NCBI GenBank assembly: GCA_030430455.1
Contig: JAUIJB010000007.1
Location: forward strand, 1 to 64,000
Source of the DNA: Verrucomicrobiia bacterium
Lineage (GTDB): Bacteria; Verrucomicrobiota; Verrucomicrobiia; Verrucomicrobiales; Akkermansiaceae
Length of the DNA: 64,000 nt
Direction: 5' to 3'
Shown: positions 1 to 6,926 of the stretch, piece after piece
Position numbering within the stretch: the first letter of the stretch is position 1
Layout of the letters: each line of letters begins with the position of its first letter
Notes under the pieces: generated by a model
Told to the model about the DNA's origin: nothing
The model's input: the letters and a program-made list of their open reading frames with translations, nothing else
Database searches by the model: none
Program-made: the position numbers and the translations under genes

Positions 1-185
1 AAGACCTCCCTGCACGTTGATCCGATCAAGCCAGCCTGCACTCCGCTGCTGCCCCATCCTCGAAACACCCCGACTCCATTACCACGAGAACGTTAGAGCT
101 GTGGCGACCCGGGTCCGAATGACGGCGGGTCCGATTGCTCACCCGGATTCCTACCACCCCGACTGATCTCCAACAAGGCCGCGGT
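1..185. other. Spacer downstream of the putative cassette gene; possible truncated attC end
   Basis: No convincing gene lies here. If the minus-strand gene that ends at 186 is an integron cassette, its attC site should follow it, in this stretch. On the minus strand the octamer GCTCTAAC (plus-strand GTTAGAGC at 92-99) resembles the outer simple site (R'') of an attC, but no matching GTTRRRY partner is seen before the window edge. The site is therefore either cut by the edge or absent. Local base composition is less GC-rich than the rest of the window, as expected for acquired DNA. Confidence 0.2.
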
Positions 186-572
186 CTAGGGTCGACCACC
201 AGCGGCTTGTTGGCCGTTTTGTATTTTTGCTTCTTCGGCTTCGAGCAACGCCACCGCAGTCGAGCCGGCTGCGCTTCGTTCAATCGTCCTCTGGATGTAA
301 GCGCGCCGTTCGGATTCAGGCTTCGGTCGGCGCGGCAGCCCCCAGAAAAGTGGCCGATCGTATAGCGCCCAGGTCAGTCGCACCCTCGGCTTGACGTCAG
401 TCGCCGCTTCATGACCGATGATGTAAAGCGAGGAGTGAATGCTCGCCGGGAAGAACGCTGGTCCGTCGCGATCTCCAATCTGGAAGTATCCAGCCATCAG
501 AGGAGCCACTAGGAGGAGCATTCCAGCAATAGTTCCGAACCAGATAATCCGCGATGCCCTCCGGCTCTTCAT
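186..572 (-). CDS. Small hypothetical membrane protein, possible integron cassette gene
   Basis: I do not recognise this 128-residue protein. From the chosen ATG it begins with a short basic segment (KSRRASR), followed by a single hydrophobic helix at about residues 9-31. A soluble, charged tail of about 95 residues ends in an alanine/glutamate-rich segment. It is probably an inner-membrane-anchored protein with the tail outside. An upstream in-frame ATG would add 18 residues ahead of the anchor; the later start leaves the membrane segment close to the N-terminus. No clear ribosome binding site precedes either. The gene is transcribed away from the divergent integron integrase, which is the usual orientation of the first cassette, and its base composition is lower in GC than the lyase genes to the right. 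Confidence 0.5.
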   Translation of the reverse strand: MKSRRASRIIWFGTIAGMLLLVAPLMAGYFQIGDRDGPAFFPASIHSSLYIIGHEAATDVKPRVRLTWALYDRPLFWGLPRRPKPESERRAYIQRTIERSAAGSTAVALLEAEEAKIQNGQQAAGGRP

Positions 573-1086
573 TCTTGGGCCAACAGTGTATTGTGTCTCA
601 TGGGGGTATTCAGTGGATATCCCCATGGGAGGTATCTCGGCAGGATGAACTTTGGCCTGAGGGAATTCAATTCCGATTCTTGAGGAGGTGGTCTGGGGGG
701 TGCTGGCGGCAGTTCGGCGCTCGTGCGGTTACCGAGGGTCTGGTCCCCAGTCATTTGCACTCGTTCCGGTGCCTCGGTCCCTGGTCGGGGCGAAGCCGGG
801 AGGCGCTTGGCCAGCGCATCGGGTGGGGCCTGGGAGCTCTGGTGATACCTCCCGTGGGGGTATTAGGGGAATACGTCCAAGGGGGGTATCCAGTTACGGG
901 GATGTTCCATAACCTTCAAAAGGGAACCTCGGCGGGCCTTTCGGGGGCAGAGGGAGGGCGCATTCTGGCCAGGAAAAGGGCCGTTGGGCGGGGCGTTGAG
1001 GGTCTGGAGGGGGCCGCTTCGGGCCGGAGGAGGGCCCGAAGCGGGTGCTTGAGCCGGCATTTCCGGACTTTTCCGAACTCCTGACC
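573..1086. other. Intergenic region upstream of the integrase; candidate attI region with GGGGGTAT repeats
   Basis: No gene is supported in these 500-odd bases. The stretch holds repeated motifs: GGGGGTAT at 602-609, 856-863 and 882-889; GGGAGGTATC at 627-636; and its inverse GATACCTCCC at 844-853. The first and last GGGGGTAT copies share 12 of 13 bases over GGGGGTATYCAGT. In integrons the attI site lies directly upstream of intI, so these repeats could be integrase-binding or accessory sites. A near-consensus core, GTTGGCC on the minus strand at about 576-582, sits seven bases before the cassette ATG. No perfect attI core was found. Confidence 0.3.
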
Positions 1087-1115
1087 TTGACGTGTTCAGT
1101 TGAACACGCTTTATT
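1087..1115 (+). promoter_or_regulatory. Promoter of the integron integrase gene
   Basis: TTGACG at 1087-1092 matches five of six -35 bases. TTTATT at 1110-1115 matches four of six -10 bases. The spacer is exactly 17 bases. Transcription would start at about 1122, the first base of the integrase ATG, so the message may be leaderless. The spacer is almost filled by the LexA-type palindrome, the classic arrangement for SOS repression. Confidence 0.55.
1092..1107. promoter_or_regulatory. LexA-type SOS operator
   Basis: GTGTTCAGTTGAACAC is an inverted repeat with two perfect seven-base arms around a two-base centre. It contains TGTTC-N4-GAACA (1093-1106), the LexA-binding motif I recall being described for Verrucomicrobia. 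It lies between the -35 and -10 elements of the integrase promoter, so bound LexA would block transcription. SOS control of integron integrases is established for class 1 and Vibrio integrons. Confidence 0.75.
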
Positions 1116-1121
1116 TGGAGG

Positions 1122-2783
1122 ATGAAGCCATCGGACGGAGGCAATCGGGGAGGTCAGGAGGACGGCCCGGGGGGCGGGTTCTGGAAGGGATTTGCGGAGA
1201 CGCTGGCCGAGGAGGGGATTCCGGTTCCACGACGGACCTACTTCACCCACTGGGCCGAGCGGATGTTTCGCGAAATCGGGACCCGAAATCTTGACCGGCA
1301 GTCGGTCGAGGCGCACCTCAAACGTCTCGTGGAGAACACCCAGCTCGATGGCTGGCAAGCCCGCCAGGCGATCGATGCCATCCGCCTCGCCCTGTGCCGC
1401 GTCGGTCGCCGGAAGTGGGGAGACTGGGCACGGCAGATCGACTGGGGCGCCTGGCGCGAGCAGGTCCGCACGCTCGAAAAGAAGCACCCGACGCGAATGC
1501 GGGTCGCCATCAAGCCCGAGGAGTGGCTCCGCTACCACGAGAACTTCCGGGATCCCCACCCCGAGGAGGCGAAGGGCGTCCATTGGATCGAGAGCAAGGT
1601 CCGCATGGTCGCGCGGAGCGAATCGTACTCGCTGACCACGGAGAAGTCGTACTTGTCGTGGTCCGAGCGCTACGCGCGGTTCTGCTATCGGGTCCTCGGT
1701 GGTCCGGAGGCGATCCGGAAGGGAGAGTCGGTCGGCAAGTACCTCCAGTTCCTGGCAACCGTGCGCGACGTCTCGCCCGCGACCCAGAAGCAGGCGCTCA
1801 ACGCCTTGTCCTTCTTCTTCAAGAAGTGCCTCCGGATCACGGATGCCGACTTCGGGGATTTTGCGAAGGCGCGCGTCCGACAGCATATCCCGGTGGTGCT
1901 GAGCGAGGGGGAGGTCGGCCGGGTTCTCGAACGGCTCAGCGAACCCTGGCGTACCGCCGGCTGCCTGATGTACGGCAGCGGCCTGCGGGTCTCGGAGTGC
2001 ATGCGGCTGCGGGTGAAGGATCTCGACTTCGACCGCGGCCAGATCGTCCTGCGCGAGACCAAGGGCGGCCGGGAGAGGGTCGTTCCTCTGCCGCTCGCCG
2101 TGGCGAAGCCGCTCCGGGCTGCGGTCGATGCCGCACGGGAGATCCATCGCGAGGACCAGGTGCGCAAGCGGGCGAGCGTGACCCTGCCGCGTGCGCTCGA
2201 GAAGAAGTACGGCGCCTCGGCGCGGAGCTTTCCCTGGTTCTGGGTCTTTCCGGCGATGAAGGTGATTCGCGACGAGAGTGGAAAGCCGCGCCGCCACCAT
2301 CTCCATGAGAAGTCGATGCAGCGGTGCTTCCGACGCGCCGCCGACGCGGCCGGGATCGAGAAGCGCGCGACCTCCCACAGCCTGCGCCACTCATTCGCGA
2401 CCCATCTGCTGGAGAGGGGCACCGACATCCGCACCGTCCAGGACCTTCTCGGCCATGTGGACGTGAGCACCACCATGATCTATCTCCACGTCGTCCGTCA
2501 GGCCGGGGCCGGCGTGAGAAGCCCGTTGGACGGACTGCCTCTTCGAAGCGAGCCCCCAGGCAAGACCCAGCGACCTCCCCTCAGGGACCGGCCCGATGAT
2601 TCGCGGTTGGAGCCCAAGGACGGCTCGCAGGACGATCCCAAGCCGGACGGCAATGCCGATGGGGATGGTGGAGACGACGAGGATGACGAGGACGACGACG
2701 GCGGGGACGCTTGCGCGGCGGTGCGCGATGCGGTCGCCGTGTATCGCGTGGCTTCGCTTGATGAATCGCAGAAAGAAGGGTGA
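1122..2783 (+). CDS. intI: Integron integrase (IntI family tyrosine recombinase) with extended N- and C-termini
   Basis: Site-specific tyrosine recombinase that would insert and excise cassettes at attI/attC. All catalytic residues are visible: R289 in GSGLRVSE, K314, H419-S-L-R422, H445 and nucleophile Y454. The R-to-Y spacing (165) is almost that of IntI1. The IntI-specific insertion is present at about 353-405 (LPRALEKKYG, FPWFWVFP, RRHHLHE), and the family ending GAGVRSPLDGL is at 462-472. The protein is 553 residues against about 320-340 for typical IntI. The excess is an N-terminal extension of about 160 residues that looks like a second SAM-like core-binding domain ahead of the usual one (about 165-240), and an 80-residue tail with an acidic run of Asp/Glu near 516-529. 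GGAGG abuts the ATG with no spacer, and the predicted promoter would make the message leaderless; no other in-frame start fits. Confidence 0.9.
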   Translation: MKPSDGGNRGGQEDGPGGGFWKGFAETLAEEGIPVPRRTYFTHWAERMFREIGTRNLDRQSVEAHLKRLVENTQLDGWQARQAIDAIRLALCRVGRRKWGDWARQIDWGAWREQVRTLEKKHPTRMRVAIKPEEWLRYHENFRDPHPEEAKGVHWIESKVRMVARSESYSLTTEKSYLSWSERYARFCYRVLGGPEAIRKGESVGKYLQFLATVRDVSPATQKQALNALSFFFKKCLRITDADFGDFAKARVRQHIPVVLSEGEVGRVLERLSEPWRTAGCLMYGSGLRVSECMRLRVKDLDFDRGQIVLRETKGGRERVVPLPLAVAKPLRAAVDAAREIHREDQVRKRASVTLPRALEKKYGASARSFPWFWVFPAMKVIRDESGKPRRHHLHEKSMQRCFRRAADAAGIEKRATSHSLRHSFATHLLERGTDIRTVQDLLGHVDVSTTMIYLHVVRQAGAGVRSPLDGLPLRSEPPGKTQRPPLRDRPDDSRLEPKDGSQDDPKPDGNADGDGGDDEDDEDDDGGDACAAVRDAVAVYRVASLDESQKEG

Positions 2784-2910
2784 GAAGCGGCCATCTGGCG
2801 AGGCGGGTGGAGGATCCGCCGTCGCTCGTTGAACAATCGCGGGCAGGCGGCGCTTGGAGGTCGGTGAATGAGTGACCCCGTGAAGTGGCCTTTCCCCTCC
2901 GCTTCTCCGC

Positions 2911-2970
2911 TCGCCGCTCTTACTCGGCGCTCGCCGCTCTTACTCGGCGCTCGCCGCTCTTACTCGGCGC
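2911..2970. repeat. Three perfect 20-bp tandem repeats at the 3' end of the sulfatase-like gene
   Basis: The unit tcgccgctcttactcggcgc occurs three times back to back without a mismatch (2911-2930, 2931-2950, 2951-2970). The right-most copy covers the last codons and stop of the minus-strand sulfatase-like gene; the other two lie in its 3' flank. Because 20 is not a multiple of three, gain or loss of copies shifts the downstream frame but leaves the first stop intact. Confidence 0.95.
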
Positions 2971-4438
2971 TGGCGGCGGGGACGGGTTTCGGCTCGGGGT
3001 ATTTCGCGAGGATCGCCTTGAGCTCCTTGACCACGTCCGGCTTGTCTTCGGCGAGGTTGCGGGTCTCGAGCGGGTCCTCCTCGTAGTCGTAGAGTTCCAC
3101 GACGGCGGACTCCTCGTCCTCGCCGGGGTTGCGCCACTCGACCAGGCGGTAACGCTCGGTGCGGATCGCCCGTCCGAGGCGGTCGAGCGGTTGGGCGTGG
3201 TAGGCGTGGTCGCGGAGCCGCTTGTCCTGATCCTTGAGGACCGGCACGAGGCTGACGCCGTCGAGCGGCTGGGGAACCTTGGGCGTCGGCAGGCCGGCCA
3301 GCTCGCAGAGCGTCGGAAAGAGGTCCACCGTCTGGGCAATCTGGCGGGTCGTCGAGCTGCCCTTGGTGACGCCGGGGGCACGGATCAGCAGGGGGATGCG
3401 GTTGGCCTCCTCGTAGTTGGAGTATTTCCCCCAGAAACCGTGGTCGCCGAGGTGGTAGCCATTGTCGGACCACAGCACGACGATGGTGTTGTCGTCGAGG
3501 CCACGCTGCTCGAGCTCGGCGAGGACCTTGCCGACCTGGGCGTCCATGTAGCTTGCGCTCGCGTAGTAGCCGTGAACGAGCTGGCGCTTCAGTTCCTCGT
3601 CCTCGATCACGCCGTCCTCGGGAATCTCCTTGTAGCTGGCGATCTCGTCGTTGGGCCGGACGGCCCCGGCCGGGGCCCCGGCGGGCGGCTCCTCGATGCG
3701 GGGCCCGGGCAGCTCGCCCGGGTCGTGGCGGTCCCAGTAGCGCTTCGGCGCGTTGAAGGGCAGGTGGGGTCGCACGAAACCGCAGGCGATGAAGAAGGGC
3801 TCGCCCCCCTCGGCGGCGGCCTCCAGGCGGTCGGACACGGCCTTGGCCAGGCGGCCGTCCGCGTAGGCCGGGTCACTGACGCCCTCGGGCGCCTCCCAGG
3901 CGGCACCGCGACCGAACTCCTCGATCGGCTTCGGCAGCTTCAGGTTGCTGTAGAGGGCCTCGATCCGCGACATCCGGCGGTTGTTGCTCGCGGGCAGGAT
4001 GTAGTCGGCCATGCGGCCGCGAAACGGTGGCACGCTCCATGAGTCCGGGTCGCCCTCGTTGCCGTGCCCGACGTGGAACACCATGCCGAGCGACTCCGTC
4101 GTGTAGCCGTGCTTGCTGAAGTACTGCGGCAGGGTGATCGCACCCGGCATCACCTCGCGGAGCTTCTGTTCGCGGTGGTAGAGCCCGGTCGAGGTCGAGT
4201 GGGACCCCAGCATCAGGTTGTAGCGCGAGGGACCGTTGGCGGCCTGGTTGCAGTAGGCGAACTCGAAGCGCATCGCGGTGGCGGCGAAGGCGTCGATCTT
4301 GGGGGTGGAGGCGGCCGGATCCGCATAGCAGGCCAGCGCCGGCTTGAGGTCGTTGACCATCAGCAGGAGCACGTTCGGCTTGCCGGCGGAACTCGCCGCC
4401 AGCGCGCCACCGAGGAAGAGGACAAGCAGGGTTTTCAT
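2960..4438 (-). CDS. Secreted sulfatase-like protein (iduronate-2-sulfatase type) lacking the formylglycine cysteine
   Basis: A 492-residue member of the alkaline phosphatase/sulfatase superfamily, close in layout to iduronate-2-sulfatase-like proteins. It has a signal peptide (residues 1-19), the N-terminal metal loop VNDLKP (27-32), the sulfatase signature region at 61-78, and later WSDNGYHLGDHGFWGKYSNYEEANRIPL, which carries metal ligands and the active-site lysine. The signature reads AANGPSR where active enzymes have xxC/SxPSR. The residue that must be converted to formylglycine is N68 (codon AAC), and the first Asp of the usual DD pair is N29. As written it should not hydrolyse sulfate esters by the known mechanism; a binding role or other chemistry is possible. 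It is the last gene of the minus-strand degradative block. Confidence 0.8.
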   Translation of the reverse strand: MKTLLVLFLGGALAASSAGKPNVLLLMVNDLKPALACYADPAASTPKIDAFAATAMRFEFAYCNQAANGPSRYNLMLGSHSTSTGLYHREQKLREVMPGAITLPQYFSKHGYTTESLGMVFHVGHGNEGDPDSWSVPPFRGRMADYILPASNNRRMSRIEALYSNLKLPKPIEEFGRGAAWEAPEGVSDPAYADGRLAKAVSDRLEAAAEGGEPFFIACGFVRPHLPFNAPKRYWDRHDPGELPGPRIEEPPAGAPAGAVRPNDEIASYKEIPEDGVIEDEELKRQLVHGYYASASYMDAQVGKVLAELEQRGLDDNTIVVLWSDNGYHLGDHGFWGKYSNYEEANRIPLLIRAPGVTKGSSTTRQIAQTVDLFPTLCELAGLPTPKVPQPLDGVSLVPVLKDQDKRLRDHAYHAQPLDRLGRAIRTERYRLVEWRNPGEDEESAVVELYDYEEDPLETRNLAEDKPDVVKELKAILAKYPEPKPVPAASAE

Positions 4439-4528
4439 CGATAGATCCCAGACACTGGCAAATCGATGCTGCGACGGCCAGAGAAACCCGCTGCATCGGG
4501 GTCAGCTGCCGCTCCGAGCCGGCCCGAG

Positions 4529-4554
4529 CCGGCCCGCCCCGTGGCGCGGGCCGG
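4529..4554. terminator. GC-rich hairpin between the first pectate lyase and the sulfatase-like gene
   Basis: CCGGCCCGC (4529-4537) pairs perfectly with GCGGGCCGG (4546-4554) around an eight-base loop. There is no T-tract on either strand, so it is more likely an RNA-stabilising or attenuating hairpin than a factor-independent terminator. Confidence 0.35.
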
Positions 4555-4604
4555 ACGGCTCGCCGGCCGGGGCGAGGCCGCGTGCCCCCGGGCGGGGCCC
4601 CGGC

Positions 4605-6815
4605 TCACTCGAGCGAATTGCCCGCGGCGAGCCAGTTGAGGTAGTCCTCGAGGTGGGTGTAGCCGTCGCCGTCGGGATCGAGGGCGCCGTCGGCCGGATC
4701 TTCCGGGTCGAGCCCCTTGTCGCGCTCCCATTGGCCGGGCAGGCCGTCGCGGTCGCTGTCCCAGTCGGCCGGGCGGCGGATCTCCGGGTAGTCCTCCCAG
4801 CCGCCGACGTCCTCCTGGGAGTCGGGCAGGCCCGGCAGGCCGGTCTTGCTGCCCTTGTAGGTCGTCTCGCCCTCGCGCACCTCGCGGATGACCCGCTTGT
4901 CGTGGTCGTCGAGGGTCGGGACGTTGCAGCCGACGTCGGCGAGCACGTTGTCGTAGGCCTGCTTGGCGGTGTGGGTCTCGACGTGGGGCTCGAAGAAGGG
5001 CTCGTCAACGGTGACGGGCTCGGGCTGCTCGCCGCGAACGTTCATTCCCTTGAAGCGCCCGCGTGGGCCCTCGGGGCCGGCGATGCCCTCCATGATGTTG
5101 CCCTCGACGTAGTACTGCTGCGGGCCGAAGGCGGGGTTCTCGTAGTGGGGGTTCAGGTAGGTCTTCACCTTCGAGGCGGGACCCGGCTTGTAGTAGTTGT
5201 TGACGAAGTTGACCTCGCGCGCGCCGCCATCGGTCGTGCGGTGGTGCCAGTTGTAGACCACCATGTTGCGGATATCGAGGCGCCCGGCGTGGCGGTTCGC
5301 CTGGTCGACCGCGCCCGCCAGCGACCAGTTGCGTCCGGCGTTGTGGGCCAGGAGGCTGTGGTGGAAGCTGCCGATGTCGCCGCTGATCGAACCGGCGTAG
5401 CCGTGGCCGGTTCCCTCGCCGTACTTCTGGTGGCCGGCGACGTTGAGGGCCTCGGAGATGAGATTGCGCTGGAAGGTGATGTTCTTCGCCCCGCGCGAGC
5501 TGAAGGCCTCGTCGATGGTCCAGGAAATCGAGCAATGGTCGACGATGCAGTCGTCGCAGCTGGCCAGGCCCATGCCGTCCATGGTTTCGCCGGCGAGGTC
5601 ACCGAGCCGCAGGCGCATGAAGCGGACGATGGTGTCGCGCCCGCCGAGTCCGCCGAAGGTGTAGTTGCGCAGGCAGATCCCCTTCCCCGGCGCGGTCTGG
5701 CCGGCGATGGTGAGGAACTCGTTCTCGCTGCCGAAGACCAGCTTCGACTCGAGGCTGATGAGGCCGGAGACGTCGAACACGACCGTGCGCGGACCCGTCG
5801 CCTCGACCGCGGCGCGCAGTGATCCCGGGCCGGAGTCGTTGAGGTTGGTGACGTGCATCACCCTGCCGCCGCGGCCGCCGATGGCAAAGCGGCCCCAGCC
5901 CTCGGCGGTGGGAAAGGCGAGTTGGCGGACGCGAAACTGCCAGACGTCACCCGGGGTCACCTGGCCGGCATCATCGACCGAGTCGACCCGCCAGGCGTAG
6001 TGCATGAGCGAGTCGTTGGCCACGATGGGCACGCTGCAGCTGCTGCCCCGGACCGTTTCCTGGAACAGCGGGAAGCCGTCGTCCGCGGCGTTCAGCCGAC
6101 TCTTCGCAACCTCCGGGTCGCGGTCGTAGGCGAGGGTCACGCGGTGGGCGACCGAACTCTCCGAGGGCGTCCACGACAGCGCCACCTTGCCGCTGTCGCC
6201 ATCGGCGTGGCGCTCCATGTCCGCGGGGGACGGCACGAGCGCCTTGCGGCGCGGATCGGCGACGTCGATGGCGAAGCCGCTCAGGACCACCTGGTCGCCA
6301 CTTTCGGCGGCGATGCGAATCACGCTCGGCTCGCCCTCGCTGGCCTCGAACTCGAGGTAGGAAGTGGCGATCTCGTCGTTGTGGTGGGCCTCACGGCTCG
6401 GCTCGATGCCGGAGACCTTGCGGTCACCCGAGCTCACCGTGAGCGGCTCGCGGCCGCCCATCGAGTGGTGGTAGCCGACGAAGCGATGCGGGCCGGGCTC
6501 GAGCCCGTCGATATGGACCTCCATCACCGCGGGCTTGGCCTCCGAGACGACCGCGGCGTCGGTGCCGAGGGTCAGGCCGTGGACCACCAGCCGCTTGTTG
6601 CCGCGCAGGCCGAGCTCGCCGTCGCCGGCGGCCTTGAGGGCGACTTTCAGCCCGCCGAAGGATTCCGCGAAGCTCGCCGAGGGCTGCCAGTTCTCCCAAC
6701 CCGTCGTGCGCATGTCCTTGCGGCCCGAGGAATTGATGTCGACCTGCAGCGGCGCGGCGGCAAGGGGCAGGGCGGCCAGGATGGCGACGGAGGATTTCAG
6801 GAGTTGAGGGCGCAT
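4605..6815 (-). CDS. Secreted multidomain pectate lyase (PL1-like), copy A
   Basis: A 736-residue extracellular pectin-degrading enzyme that would cleave polygalacturonate by beta-elimination. Order: signal peptide (about 1-20); an N-terminal beta-sandwich starting with VDINSSG; a fibronectin-III-like stretch (about 195-310); then the lyase beta-helix from AFPTAEGWGRF with the GGRGG turn. Within the helix are the calcium-site segment VDHCSISWTIDEAFSS and the catalytic-arginine region LLAHNAGRNWSL. It ends in an EF-hand/dockerin-like calcium segment (DSDRDGLPGQW, DPDGDGYTHLEDYLNW), a common way for Verrucomicrobial exoenzymes to end. The neighbour on its 5' side (6927-9110) is a close paralogue in the same order and strand, with 111 bp between them. 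The exact PL subfamily cannot be fixed by eye. Confidence 0.85.
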   Translation of the reverse strand: MRPQLLKSSVAILAALPLAAAPLQVDINSSGRKDMRTTGWENWQPSASFAESFGGLKVALKAAGDGELGLRGNKRLVVHGLTLGTDAAVVSEAKPAVMEVHIDGLEPGPHRFVGYHHSMGGREPLTVSSGDRKVSGIEPSREAHHNDEIATSYLEFEASEGEPSVIRIAAESGDQVVLSGFAIDVADPRRKALVPSPADMERHADGDSGKVALSWTPSESSVAHRVTLAYDRDPEVAKSRLNAADDGFPLFQETVRGSSCSVPIVANDSLMHYAWRVDSVDDAGQVTPGDVWQFRVRQLAFPTAEGWGRFAIGGRGGRVMHVTNLNDSGPGSLRAAVEATGPRTVVFDVSGLISLESKLVFGSENEFLTIAGQTAPGKGICLRNYTFGGLGGRDTIVRFMRLRLGDLAGETMDGMGLASCDDCIVDHCSISWTIDEAFSSRGAKNITFQRNLISEALNVAGHQKYGEGTGHGYAGSISGDIGSFHHSLLAHNAGRNWSLAGAVDQANRHAGRLDIRNMVVYNWHHRTTDGGAREVNFVNNYYKPGPASKVKTYLNPHYENPAFGPQQYYVEGNIMEGIAGPEGPRGRFKGMNVRGEQPEPVTVDEPFFEPHVETHTAKQAYDNVLADVGCNVPTLDDHDKRVIREVREGETTYKGSKTGLPGLPDSQEDVGGWEDYPEIRRPADWDSDRDGLPGQWERDKGLDPEDPADGALDPDGDGYTHLEDYLNWLAAGNSLE

Positions 6816-6926
6816 GGTCGGTTTCGGGTCAATTGTTTCGCCCGCGCGGGGATTGGCCGCGCCGGGCGGCTTCGCGGTTCGGGTCGCTCGAAGGCGATGG
6901 GTTCGGAGACATCATGGAAAGGGGAT

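Noticed and set aside
26-283. Minus-strand reading frame of 85 residues overlapping the end of the putative cassette gene
   Set aside because: Arginine/proline-rich composition typical of a shadow frame; no signal, domain or start site.
983-989. GTTGGGC, a perfect GTTRRRY core upstream of intI
   Set aside because: It points the wrong way for cassettes placed to the left of intI and has no companion site, so it is probably chance in GC-rich DNA.
894-2390. 498-residue open frame opposite the integrase
   Set aside because: It is antisense to a clearly conserved IntI gene; long antisense frames are expected in DNA this rich in GC.
2911-2970. Possible CRISPR array from the three identical 20-mers
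   Set aside because: The copies are directly adjacent with no spacers and there is no cas gene.
2885-4042. 385-residue plus-strand frame over the sulfatase-like gene
   Set aside because: Antisense shadow of a gene with recognisable sulfatase-fold motifs.
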